A stretch of 64,000 bases of DNA from Corylus avellana (taxonomy: Eukaryota > Streptophyta > Magnoliopsida > Fagales > Betulaceae). Each line of letters begins with the position of its first letter. Positions within the stretch are counted from its first letter, which is position 1. Below the pieces are notes generated by a model that was not told the DNA's origin, made no database searches, and saw nothing but the letters and a program-made list of their open reading frames with translations. The position numbers and the translations under genes are program-made. Positions 1 through 11,868 of this stretch are shown piece by piece. The stretch is from contig NC_081541.1 of the NCBI RefSeq assembly GCF_901000735.1, forward strand, positions 2,845,021 to 2,909,020, in the 5' to 3' direction.

Positions 1-702
1 CGTTTGGAACTATATATTATTGGTGGCGGAATAATTAAATTTAGAAAATATTATGAGGAATTGAGATGGACCACCGTGCTTTCCCGCACCCCAATTTCTG
101 ATCTTGAGAGCTTAAGCACATGCATGATCATAGAAATGTAGAATGAAAAAAAAAAAAAAAAAATCGAATTGTAAAATTCATTGAATAATTGAACATTAAG
201 ATTTGTCCATGAACAAAATAAAAAGAAATATACATTTATGTTGAATTACATTTATATGTTCAATTTTGTTCCAGAATTCTGTATGAAAAAAGAAAAGGAG
301 AAAAAAGTAATCATCTTGGTAATCATTTCATTTCATTTATTTCTTACAAAAATTAATATCAGTTATTTTTTTTTTTTACATTAACAAACAATTTTCTTCA
401 TAATTTCTCTCACTCGGCTTGCTTTCTCATAAAAACTCGTTTCTCTTTTTGTTTTCCAGAGCGAAGTTAAAAAAAATATATATATTTTTTAAAAAAATCG
501 CTTCCCTGTTTGGCCTCATTCTGCGTTGTGCTATGTTCTTAGGTAGGAGGGATGGGCTATGCCTTCTCCCTCTTCCCCTCCTCTTCTCCGCTTTGTGCAA
601 TGTCTCTCCCCCTTTTATTTTTAATTCCTATCAAATATAGTTAACTCCCGTCAAATTTGTGGCCAAGCCACCCCAAATAACGGTTGTGAGAGACTTTGCC
701 AC
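1..702. other. AT-rich intergenic DNA, no gene seen
   Basis: The stretch holds homopolymer runs and short open frames with no recognisable protein. A pyrimidine-rich patch at about 560-620 has no start or splice context that would support a gene. Confidence 0.6.
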
Positions 703-802
703 NNNNNNNNNNNNNNNNNNNNNNNNNNNNNNNNNNNNNNNNNNNNNNNNNNNNNNNNNNNNNNNNNNNNNNNNNNNNNNNNNNNNNNNNNNNNNNNNNN
801 NN
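703..802. other. Assembly gap of 100 N
   Basis: Exactly 100 consecutive N bases. The round number suggests a scaffold gap of unknown true size. Open frames that cross it are meaningless. Confidence 0.98.
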
Positions 803-1440
803 TCTTCTAAGAATTTAAGTGCCTGGAAAAAGTCTGCAACTCCTTGAATAACTCTTCCACCCACAATCTCTTTCTACCCAGCTCATCGGTTGCTCTACTT
901 GCCTCCATTTGTTTTCTTCCTGAATTTCAATTTCACTCATCAGACTTTGGAGCACCCATTTCGATGGCACTGTCGATTCATCAATTATTTGACAAAGCCC
1001 TCATCTGGGTTCAAAAATCAACCACTTTCGCACATAGCTTTTCTCTCTCTAAATATTCAAAAGTCATTGCTTTTTCAATCAAATCTGTCCTTTTTCTTCC
1101 TTGTTTTAGTTTGCTAATTGGGAGGAAAGTTAGGGGGAGGGGTGGCTCACGTCGACGTAGACAATAGAGACTAGTGTCAGCACGTACATTTGAAGACAGG
1201 GTTGAGGGGCGAAAAAGAAGAAAAAAAGCTTGTAATTAAGGCTGGCGCGATAATGACATTTCAAACCATGTAATTATGTAAATCATGTAAACAGTACAAA
1301 ATATAGAGATGAGGGTTCATTTATAGAAAAGAATTCATTAGAAAAAGTACTGTTTTTTTTTTAGTACTCATTACATTTATAAAAATGAATATATCAACCC
1401 TTCATTTATGGGTGCAAAAGCCAATATATCAGTCTATTAT
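803..1440. other. Intergenic DNA, no gene seen
   Basis: Frames at 844-1167 are open on the plus strand but have no recognisable domain and a low-complexity basic end. Nothing supportable is present. Confidence 0.5.
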
Positions 1441-1927
1441 ATTCAATCACTTGAAAGTTATTTGGGAGTTGAGACCACTGAGCCATGAAAACTACTGAAC
1501 CATCAGCATAGACATAGGATATTTATCGAAAAGAAAAATGTGTTAATATCTAAACACATCACACCTGCAACCTTTACGGTGCGTTGTGTGAAAATTTTAT
1601 GTATAAGATTCAAACATCTGTCATAATGCGTATTCAACTACTCGAAAGATAACTGAGAGTTGAGACCACTGAACGATCGAGACCACTCAACCATCAGCAC
1701 ATGAAAATCACTGAACCATCTGACAATGATAAATGATATTTATCGAAAAGAAGACATAATAATATTTAAACACATCACACCCACAACCTTTAGGGTGCGT
1801 TGTGTGAAAATTTTTAATATGAGATTTAAACCCACATCATAATATGTGGTCAATAACTTAAGAGTTAAGACCACTGAACGATAGAGACTACTCAACCATC
1901 AGCACATGAAAATTACTGAACCATCAC
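1441..1927 (+). repeat. Tandem repeat, about 220-bp unit, just over two copies
   Basis: Landmarks recur in order: GAGTTGAGACCACTGA at about 1468 and 1658, a diverged form at about 1863, ATATTTATCGAAAAGAA at about 1519 and 1736, and GGTGCGTTGTGTGAAAATTT at about 1580 and 1794. The copies differ by scattered substitutions and small indels, so the duplication is not recent. No coding potential is seen. Confidence 0.75.
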
Positions 1928-2940
1928 ATTTTATAAAAATTATTAATAAACATTTTATAAAAATGTTTATTAATAATTTTTTTAGTTGGCCGGGTTGAAA
2001 TTTTTTGAGTTAAGTTGAATTTAAAAAACTGCCAAACATAAATTTAGAAATTAAAAGAATTGAGTGGGGGAAATATGTTTCCCATACAAATATTTCCGAA
2101 GTATACTCCTCTCTCTCTCTCTCCTAAAATTAATGGTAGATCTTACTCCTAACTTTTGGGAATATATCACCTATATATAGTATGAAATCGGGGTAGATAT
2201 AAGGATGATTGGGAAAATATCTCCAATGACGTAACCATTGGGGTTTAGATTCATGACATGCTTGACCCTTCCAATAGTTTGATTAGGATGTTTGAGCTAC
2301 TTACATTAACTTTCTTGACTTTGAGTTGTTTGTTAGGTTTAATCACTTTTTGGAAGAAAGGTCAACAATCTCTTCTGTTTTTTTTTTTCTTTCACTTTTA
2401 GTGTAAATTCATGTCACTGGATTCTCTTTTAGTGGGGGTTTCTGTTAGTAACTTTTTCTTTTTGCCATTGGGTAGGAGGCACCGCTTGAGTAGGGGCTCT
2501 TTGTCCGAGTAGAGAGTCCACCCTGCTAGGATAGTAATTGAACAAGCCCATTCGACAATCCACTCGTATGTATCTGACTCGAATTTGGTTAGTTTAATAA
2601 ACTTGACTATTAGATGAGATATATTAGTATGAACTGGTTTGATTCATATAAGCTTGTATAACTTTATTTTTATTATTTTTTATAGTATTATTTTAATTTC
2701 GTAATTAGAACATCTTGAGTAAAGATAAATTATCTTCCTAAGATTATATATATATATTATGAGTCTTGATTTAGATATATGTGTGTTTGTGTGTATGTAT
2801 GAACTCAAGATTTGATTATTTAAGATTCAAGTTAATTCTTTAAATTAAATAAAGTGATAAAATCTCAACCACTTACCCCCCCCCCCCCAAAAAAAAAAAC
2901 GTTTTTAGTGATTTGTCTACAGTGCAGGATTTTTTTAATT
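1928..2940. other. Intergenic DNA, no gene seen
   Basis: AT-rich sequence with a CT microsatellite near 2110 and a short palindrome near 1930-1980. A C-run followed by an A-run sits at about 2877-2900. No protein or RNA gene is recognised. Confidence 0.5.
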
Positions 2941-4290
2941 TGGTAACGTGGCAGTTTCTCACACGTTACTAAAGTCTTTGGTAACGTGTCAAAGTCACCA
3001 TTTGGTGATGTGTCAACCTTGACACGTTACCATTTAGTAACGTGTCAACTTTGACACGTTACTAAAGTTGTCAAAGTTTTATTTATTTTTTATTATTATT
3101 TTTTTTTCAGTTTTCGAGTTTGTAACGTGTCAAATTTGACATGTTACCGTTTGATAACATGTCAACTTTGACACATTACTAAAGTCGTCAAATTTTTATT
3201 TTTATTTTATTTTTTTCAGTTTTCAAATTGGTAACGGATCAAAGTTAACATATCACCATTTGGTGATGTATCAACTTTGACACATTACTAAATTTATCAT
3301 TTTTTTTTTTTCAGTGTTTGAATTGGTTAAAAGTTGACACATCACCATTTGGTGACGTGTCAAAGTTGACACATCACCATTTCTTCTTTCTTCTTCTCTT
3401 TTTTCTCTCTGTGCTCTCACACCCAGTATATCCCCCAAGCCAGCTCCCTCTTCTCTCAGTTGGGAAGAAGAAAAAGAAAAGGAGAAAGAGAAAAAGAAGA
3501 GAAGATAAGAAGAAAAAGAAAAGGAGAAGAGAAAAAGAAGACAAGATAAGAAGAAAAGGAAAAAGAGAAGAGAAGATATGATTTTATTTTTTTTAACTGG
3601 GTTTGGTATTTTGAAAATTTTTTTGCTACTGGGTTTGGGTGTTTGAAATTTTTCTGAGTCTGATTTTTCTAGTTGGTTTGATTTGATTTTTCAGGTTGAA
3701 TCCACTCGGGGAACGGGCATCGTATACTCTAATGGGTAATTTTTCTAGTTGATTTTTCTGTCATTTGTCTTAGCTTTTGAACATATTGATTGTTCTAGTT
3801 CTTTAGTATTGCAGGTTTCTGATTTTGGGTACTCTCCAATTCCACACAGTGAATGAGTAGTAAAATTAGATTCAAAGTTCAAAACTTTTGATTGATCTAT
3901 TGAAATTTTTGTAAAATTTTGCTTAAATTAATTTTTGCTACAGGGTTTGAATCTATTAATCTATTCCAAGTTTAATTAATTCTTGTTTTTTTTTTCAATT
4001 AAATTTTGATTAGCAGCTGGGTTTGGATTTTTGAAAACTAGATTTTATGATATTATTTGAAAAAAAAAAAAAAAAATTCGGAAAAAATTTTGAAAAAAAA
4101 ATTACTTTTTTAAATAATTTTTTAAATTTTAGTAACGTGTCAAACTTGACATGTCACCGTAACGTGTCAAAAACTTGACACGTTACTAAAGTTACATTAG
4201 TGACTTACAATTTGTTAACCCGCCACACAATTTGCTAATGACACGTCACTAACCGTGTCAACTGACTTGAAACGTCACTAACAAGCTGTA
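2941..4290. repeat. Palindrome-rich element built from a GTAACGTGTCAA motif
   Basis: From 2941 to 3395 a unit of roughly 110-120 bp recurs about four times. Each unit has the palindromic pair GTAACGTGTCAA / TTGACACGTTAC in both orientations, then a T-rich spacer ending in CAGTTTTC. A second cluster of the same motif lies at 4128-4290. About 730 bp of non-repeat DNA separates them, with a purine-rich tract at 3460-3580. The layout resembles subterminal repeats bracketing an internal segment of a DNA transposon, but I found no convincing terminal inverted repeat or target duplication, so the class is left open. Confidence 0.6.
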
Positions 4291-4437
4291 AAAAAAAAAA
4301 TTAAAAAAAAAAAATTTGTAGCGAGCAATAATTAATTAACTAATAATTAGTATGGATTTATGAAAAAAAGAAAAAAGCAAAAATGTGGAGACATCGACCC
4401 CAAAAAAAAAAAAAAAAAAATGATTATAGCTTGCAGA

Positions 4438-4508
4438 TGCTCATCCGGGGAATCGAACCCCGGTCAGTACCGTGGGAGGGTACTATGATACCACTACACT
4501 AGATGCGC
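4438..4508 (-). tRNA. tRNA-Gly (anticodon CCC)
   Basis: A 71-nt cloverleaf read on the minus strand. The 5' acceptor strand GCGCATC faces GATGAGC with one G-A mismatch at the third pair. The D arm, an anticodon loop CTCCCAC holding CCC, and the T arm GGGGTTCGATTCCCC are all present, with discriminator A. Length and arms fit plant nuclear glycine tRNA. The acceptor mismatch may slightly reduce activity. Confidence 0.9.
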
Positions 4509-4910
4509 TTGTCTGGTGAGAAGGCATTAAAGTAAATTAGAAGGTTACCATTTTCAATTTCTTGACAGAAAAGCACGGTTAATGGATTCAGGCCTATCAT
4601 TTTATGACTTTGAGCAGTCGTCCCAAAGTGGTGTGGTGATCATCTTGTATCACACATCGAAAATACTTTAAGGGAATCACAATCAAAATGCTTGTAGCCC
4701 ACCAAGCTTTCCTTTCAATGGGAGATGATAAATGAAAGGAAATACAATATGAACCATGTATAGCTTTCTCCTCAATTTGTAAGTCAAAATCAATGGAAAC
4801 TTCTTAAATCTACTATTTCAATTGATACCCCTTACAAAAATCTTTGAGACGACATAGCAGCTTACACCCTTCTATTGAAGAAGAAGTGGGTAAAATCAGA
4901 TTGGATGAGG
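4509..4910. other. Downstream flank of the thylakoid-lumen gene
   Basis: This lies between tRNA-Gly and the stop codon of the minus-strand gene and should include its 3' UTR. I cannot place a poly(A) site with confidence. Confidence 0.4.
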
Positions 4911-7900
4911 TCATCGACATCCCAGAACAGCTCTTCCTTCATCATTTATAGTCGTATTTCTACAAATCTTTTGAAGATCAATATAACCAATAATGGTGTC
5001 CTCAAAAACTGCATCTTCCAATTGAGCTTCATTAAAGGTGGAGCCAGACAATACAGTGTTCCTAAATACAGCTCCTTGGAGATTGGCTTTCTCGAAATTA
5101 ACACGATCCAAAACTGCATTTGAGAAATCTACACCTACACACAATTGAGGTCACCATTAGCCAACATAAATCCTCATAACTCAGGAAAAGGAGAGAGTTG
5201 TTTGTTGTAGATAGTCAGATTTGTAGACCTTCATAGAAGTGAAAATAACAACAGTGGGAACCTCGCGTCTATCGAGTTTTAAATAATGCTATTTTAGTTG
5301 CAGGTAGAATTAGTAGCGTCAAAGTAGTTGCAGAAATTCAAAGGCAACACCTCATCCTTATATCAATTCATCCTTAAATTTGAATGTATTTATTCGTGTC
5401 TTACACTTTAACATATTCACATGTCTAAATATGAATATTTTCGTGATTTACATAGCAAACTAAACATGCCCATTTTGTTCTTCATGGCATTGTTTAAAAC
5501 TCATTGCATCAAATGGGGAAATCATCCTCACGTCATCATGATCTGCATAAAATCTTGCCTATACAAGAGTAGAAGGGATGAGAGAAGCGTGTGTCTTGTT
5601 GTATAGTCCATGGGCTCGATGAGCGTCCAATGGACCAGCAAAAAACAAAAGGGAAAAAAAAGAAGAAAAAAAAGAGGAGTTTGTAATAGTACATAATTTA
5701 CAGAAACAAAATCTAAATAAGCTTAGCAAAAAGATTGCATTGGAAAACCATATGAACTATAAATAAGTGAATAATTTCACTAAACACAACTCAAAGGATG
5801 AGATAGGAAATTACCCTTAAAGCTAGCTCCAGCAGCATATGCCTTTGACATCACCACGTCTGTCATGTCTGCACCATCAAACTTAGCATCTGACATTAGG
5901 GCTGCTGCAAGAGACTTCCCCTTCAGGTTGGATTTCTCATTTGTGTAATCACAGAATCGGAGATCAATTGGCTTGTCATAAACACCATTTGCCTGACCTA
6001 TTGTGTTACCAACAAATGCTTTTTCACACCGATTGGGCTCTGTTGACAATGGAGGTAGCCTCTGCATGGCAAACATAATGCATTTTGTTCATGTCCTTTA
6101 CAAGTAAAATTTGTATTCCTCCATGAAATTAAAATCAGTAGTTTTTATGGTAATTTTTTTAGTTTATGATATACTGCTTAGTTTGATCTTTAAAAAAGAG
6201 GAGCGAGAACATGCATGTAAAATACACAAACAGACCAACCAAAAACGAAACACAGCCTTAGCCAAGCCAGAGCAAGTCTGCAGAAACTAAATTAAGAAAA
6301 CAATAAAGTGAAAAGTTTCCAAGCCACCAGGAAATGAAGCAATAGCTCATCACTGATCGTGCATCTCAGGTGCACATCATTCAACAACCATTTCATTATC
6401 CACTTCCCTTTTATTGAACTGGCTGTGGTCAAGTATATCTCTCTCAGAACCACAAAACAGACAAAGCCAATAATTTTACGTGGGGTTGAAAAGACTGTAA
6501 CCTATTAGAGTATTAGCATCTGGTTCTTCAAACCGTCTTTTCCCTTCAAATTATAGCTAACCACACCCTAAAATGCCTCTACACCCAGTTCTTTACCGTT
6601 CTTCAGTTTGAACAAAATGCTACAGTAGTTTTTCGTATATGAAAAACCACTAGCATTCTTCCGTGGGGTTTGATGGATATTTTAAACAATGGGAAAAAGT
6701 GGGATGTAGAGTTGTTAAAGAGTGATAATGAATATTTTAATGGAGTAGAGAAAAAATAAAGAATGGGATGTAGAGTGTTTTTCAAAAGTGAGTAGTTAAA
6801 AAATAAAAATAAAAAATAAAAAATTTAAAAAAATGTTAGATTTTTCTTCAAAATTTGAAGAAAATTTTAAAGAACCAGATGCTAATGCTCTTAGCTAGAA
6901 TAGAAAGATAGCAATTTCCCATTAAGATCTTAATATAAATATATATTGAAAGGGGGAAAAGAAGTTTCCATTTACATTCTGTTTCCACAAAAGTTCTTCT
7001 TTTTTTTATTTTTTATTTTTTTTTATTTTTTATGTCAGGGAACCTCTTTAAGGCAGGGCCTTTCGGACCCACCCCTTCAGAATAAACTCCGGTCCCGTGC
7101 ACCGCATCCTCGGAAGTTTTCCTAAATGAAACTAGTTAAATCGCTGGCTATTCACAAGGGGGTGTGGCTCCAAAAAATTGTTTGCACTCATAAGGTGTTG
7201 GACCTTAGACCTTGAACAGAGCAAACCTTAAGACCAGGGCCTTCACCACTTGGGCCAACCCCATCTTCTTTGGAGGATATAATGGGTTATGGGATTCTTA
7301 AAATACTACCATATTCTACATGTGTATTGTACTAAGTCAACTTGACAATCCCAATATATCCTCTAATATATTCCCCCTTTCCTAAATGACACTTTCTCTC
7401 CTCTATAAGAAAAAGGTAAAGAGTAACATCGTGGGTTCAAAATCCAAAGGATGTGTGTAGCTCATCAATTTTTTTTTTTTTTTTTAAAAAATGCATGTAA
7501 TCCATTATAGTTATATTATTCCAAGCTAAGATTCCAATGCCAGACATCCCATCTAACATGTCACACAATTGTCCAATCTTTATCTATTAAGAGTAGAAAT
7601 GATCCGGTTATTCTTTCATAATAGCTCTTAAAAATACCAAATTTCCCTCCCACCTATGCACTTCTAAGCTCGAATAACTTTGCAAGGATAAAAATGAAAA
7701 ATGTGGGTTTATAGGTCTGCTTTGAGCCTTTGACCAAATAGACAATAGTTGTGGGAGAGGAGCTAGTGGGTTTACATTATAAGTTCATCTGAGAAGAAGA
7801 ATGATAACAGGAAGTGTTTAATCACTACTTATTCCAAAAGCTTAAGCTGATACGAAAACAAAGTTCAAACTCATGCCCTTTGCTCTGAAACCATGTTTAA

Positions 7901-8710
7901 TCACCACTTATCCCAAAAATTTAAGCAAATAGAAAAATGTTAATTTAATCATTTAATCTTTATCCTAACCGGAAGAAACCACTCAGTCCTTGCGAAATAT
8001 CAATTGTAGCTTCTCAATTTCAGAATCATTGGCCAATATTTAGGCATAATTCACTTAAACATGTTATAGATATATGTGGTAGATATCAATACACTTAAAA
8101 GTAAACAAAGCAGAAAGCAACATTGTCTATACTGGTTAGTAATTACGTATGAAAAATAAATAAATGCTGATCATGTAATTGAGTGCTATGTGCGCTCCTA
8201 ACCTGGTTGGCAGCAATTACAGGTGAGGCAGCAGTCACAGCCCAAACAGCAAGAACGCCACAAGCTGCACCTCTAAGCTCCTTAAATTGAAGTAAACTTC
8301 CCTTGGATTCAGAACCATCTCTAGCTGCCCCAGACACACCAAACAACAGCAGATATATCAACTTGGCAAATAATGACAAATCTTACACTTCACTTGGTGG
8401 GTACCGACAGAATCAAGCCAATATCAAATGGGTATATTATAAATGTTATAAATAAGTATGAAATACAAATGGGTATATGATTTTATTGGCTATTATTCAT
8501 CTTTCACCAGCTTGCTTCACGTTTCAAATTTTCAATCTTTACCAACCAAAAAAAAAAAACAGACAGAGAAAGAATAAATTAGACAATCATACCAGAGCAA
8601 CTGATTCTGAAAGATGAGCGGAGTTCTGGAATGGGGAAAGCGTGGCGTTTGGGAGAGGAGTTTCGGAGGGACAAACCGTTTCGGGAGAGTGGAATTGAAA
8701 GAGTCGCCAT
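4911..8710 (-). CDS. TL17: Thylakoid lumenal 17.4 kDa pentapeptide-repeat protein, chloroplast
   Basis: Four exons join in frame (8710-8593, 8324-8203, 6061-5815, 5134-4911), all with GT-AG introns, giving 236 residues. Residues 1-45 (MATLSIPLSRNG start, rich in S/R) look like a stromal transit peptide. A hydrophobic stretch at about 57-77 ending ASPVIAA is a lumenal targeting signal with an A-X-A type cleavage site. The mature part, from about NQRLPPLS, carries pentapeptide repeats of the A(D/N)LXX type (e.g. ANLQGAVF, AQLEDAVF), followed by a cysteine-containing tail IDLQKIC...LGCR. I recognise the family as Arabidopsis At5g53490 (TL17). Known: a soluble lumen protein of unclear biochemical role. 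Intron 2 (2,141 bp) hosts a MITE and a SINE. The upstream ATG at 8710 was chosen because the residues after it read as a transit peptide. Confidence 0.95.
6505..6893. mobile_element. MITE in intron 2 of the TL17 gene
   Basis: Terminal inverted repeats face each other: AGTATTAGCATCTGGTTCTT near 6508 and AAGAACCAGATGCTAATGCT at 6869-6888. The inner sequence is AT-rich and non-coding. The repeats are imperfect. The class is not settled because target duplications are not clear. Confidence 0.75.
7003..7263 (-). mobile_element. tRNA-derived SINE (Au-like) in intron 2 of the TL17 gene
   Basis: On the minus strand the element starts TGGGGTTGGCCCAAGTGG, which contains a pol III A-box-like segment. 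A tRNA-like region and a body with GCACGGGACC follow, ending in a T/A-rich tail. An 8-bp direct repeat TCTTCTTT lies at 6995-7002 and 7264-7271, consistent with a target duplication. The body recalls the widespread plant Au SINE. That assignment is from memory of the family and was not aligned. Confidence 0.75.
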
Positions 8711-11700
8711 TTCTCTGTCTGCTTACAAGTTTTTGGAAAGAAAGGCTTTGTAACTTATCCGTTGATGGCTCTGGCAGGTACATACGTTTATCTTACGTGG
8801 CATGACACGTAAGACTCTGGAGCGGATGTGTTTGGACACAAAGACATGGTGATTGGATTGGCCCTTCCAAACAGTCACTTCGGCATTCAGCAATGAGGGG
8901 GAAAACATAGGCCATCAATTGGTTAATGGGCCCAATCTGTACAAAGTGTTATAGATCAGTGTCTTTCTTGGGCCCATATAAGGCTTCCTTATATGTTGGG
9001 TTTTTCACAATTCTTGTTTTCCGAGGTTGTAGTCCTATGTTTTCTTGCTATGCTTGTGTGATCTTTAGCCCAAATTACAACGAGTTTTGAGTCATTGGTT
9101 GTATGGGCTTATTGGCCGTTCTTCTACATCTTGATTACATGGGTGGACATCTTTCAATCAAGGTCACCTCTTCACACACCGGCCGTGTGCTTCAATCATT
9201 GAAGATTATTACCATCACCTTTTTCCTTTTTCTTTTTGAACCGTTTTTAAGGTCTTAAGATGTGCCAATTTTCATGCACATTCCATTGCTAAATAAGCTG
9301 CTTCTCACTCGGTGTTTGAAAGTATTCCCAACATTCATCTTCATTTCATCTTAGAATTAAGAGCGACAAGAACCCTTCTTTGTAATTTGCTTCTTTTTTT
9401 TTTTTTTTTTTTTTTTTGTCTTTCCATTTTCCCTTTTTCCCTCTTCTGAATAGAAAAAAACCAAGTCCCCTAATTCTTGTACGGCAACAAATGTGTCTCC
9501 ACAAACAATTTTTTTTCTTTGCCCTTAAAAAAAAAAAAAAAAAAAAGCCTCCTAATCAAAGAGTAATAAATGTTTATCTAAACAATGTCCTTACAGTACT
9601 TGGATGAGTTGGATCCTAGTAACAAGTTGTTAATGACAAGGTACAAGTTAGAGAGATGGCAGACAATGGTGATGTGCTTCTTTTGTCGGGGATTTGGATT
9701 TAGATCCCCATAACAAAGCTTTGCAAAGCTGATCAAAACCCATCCTTCTTGTCCTGCCTCGTCGGTGGACACAAATTTTACAATTGAGATATTTGCATGA
9801 ACTTGGCTGGCATAGCCCAAAAGGAAAGAATGAAAAGAGGTACACTATCCTATAATGACACTGAATTAATAATTTTTGGAACAATGAAAGGAGGTTTAAG
9901 TAGGCTTACAGCTAAGCCTAAGACATTGATCTTTTGTCCCATAGAAACTAATCATACTTTTTGTTCTTTATTGTCTCCTAATTGCAAAACCTTTGTGCCT
10001 TTAAAATGTTTTATTATTTTGCTCCTTTCTTGTGGCTTGTCTGTTTATGCTTTTACCCTACCCTTCTCCGACAAAGTTAATCACTTTGCTTTTCACACAA
10101 ACTCCCTGTTTTACGACTGTAGATTCATTTCCTCAGTACAACAATCACTATTTTGTGATGGGGTATGTTAACTTTTGTAAAATGCATTAAACACAACAAA
10201 TTCAAACCTAAACCTAAATCCATCTTCTCAGCGATGATCAATCCATGGAATGAGTATATAACAAATTGTCATGCCATCTTTGCCCTACAATAATTTCCTC
10301 AACTTTGAGCCCAAGATTTCATATTAACACCAGTTTTATTCTACACAACTTTCTAAGACTGTTTACCTAATATATTTAATAAACAATTCTTCACATCTAT
10401 TTCATATCTATTTCATATCGGTTAACGTGATATGTTTTAAGTAACTTCTCACGTCTACCACTTAAAAAAAAGAAAAAAATAAATAAATAAAAAAACCATT
10501 AAAAACATACAACGTCAACTCAATCTATTAAATTGATGTGTTCAAGATAGATGTATTTCTCACATCTCACATGCATACTAATATATGACCAAAATGCAAG
10601 TACTTCAAATTTTAAACGGAGCATATAATGCTCACATGCATTTTTAAAAATACATGGAAAACCAATTTAGAGAAAGTTTATCCTCTATAAAATGTTCTTA
10701 GTTAGAAAGTGGGGAATCCAAAGGGAAAGATAGCATCATTCACCACACAAGCAGTACAAGTGCAAAACCTATATTCTAGTCTCTTCTTACTTTTATTACT
10801 TTTTTGACTTTTTTGCTACATGTATAAACAAGTAAAGAAGTGCCGAAAAAACTGTATTTACAAAGGAAATTACAGTTACATATATGCCAAACTCGAAGGG
10901 CAATTGCATCGAGCTTATAAATATCAATGGTTACTCTGCTAATCCAGGGTGATGTTAGACTGAAAATTGGGAGTGGCATCTGCAGGTTCTGTTAGCAAAA
11001 AACAAAAGAAGCAATCGCTACTCAAGCAGTGAACAAGTTAAAAGAGTAGAAATGTCCTTGGTAACCAAACTCAAAATATTGCATTCAAGCACAAGGGGTG
11101 ACTAAATGAATCCATTTTTTTGTTGAAAATGGCCGGCCACGCCCTCCCACCTCCAACCCCAGTTATGAATGGCCCAACCATGGCACGGATTGGAAATGGC
11201 AGACAAATACTTCAATCATTCAAAGCAGCCAAGACATTATCATGGCGAAGTTCCCCACCATTTTTTTTCCCAAATAAACTCCAACCACCACCTCTCGGAT
11301 CCCCTTGCATTTTAAAAGAACAAAAGGAAATGGGTATACAAGGCCCCACAGGCATCTGCATGATCCATACATAACATCTCAAATTGGCTCTCCTAACACA
11401 TGACTTCACGCCTTTTTTCGGCCGGCAGACAAAACTTTTTAGACTAACAAATCAGGTTGCAAAATTGAGCAAAGTATCCAGATAAGCTCACCTCAGCCAC
11501 TTGCTGATCCCAAGTTGGATTATATTACAACCATGGAACTGATGCCACTTGTCATGAATGAGATCCGTGATAATACACCTGATATCTGAGAAGGGGCCCG
11601 CTGGAAAAAAACCCAAAAGTGTCAGGATCATCCACACTGCACATGGCTACTAATGTTTTTCATAGAAGAACCTATTGTGGTGGTTGATGCTGCCAAATGA

Positions 11701-11868
11701 AAAGTCATTTGTCCACTTTCCCAACATCAGATTTGCAGCATGTGGTAGTCAACCAGGGGTATCACAACAAAGGTTAAGTGACTTAATGTTTGAACTAACA
11801 TGTAAATTTGCAACCTTAGGTATCACAATTCTGATTCATTAGAAAACCTCTGCCAGGCCACTCATATT
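8711..11868. other. Intergenic DNA between two minus-strand genes
   Basis: The first few hundred bases should hold the promoter and 5' UTR of TL17. The part from about 10750 to 11868 is less AT-rich and lies directly after the WD40 stop codon, so it may be a long 3' UTR. On the minus strand it shows a possible splice acceptor (TTTTTTTCCAG) near 11600 and a possible donor (GAGGTGAGC) near 11490. Open frames here (e.g. 9797-10171, 11120-11374) have no recognisable domain. Confidence 0.4.

Noticed and set aside
3318..3581. 87-codon open frame rich in lysine and arginine
   Set aside because: A purine-tract artefact within the palindrome-rich element.
2941..4290. CACTA transposon, because TAGTG/CACTA occur near both ends of the palindrome-rich element
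   Set aside because: The motifs point the wrong way for CACTA termini and no 3-bp target duplication is visible.
9797..10171. 124-codon open frame on the plus strand
   Set aside because: No domain, biased composition, and no splice or promoter context. Could not be supported as a gene.
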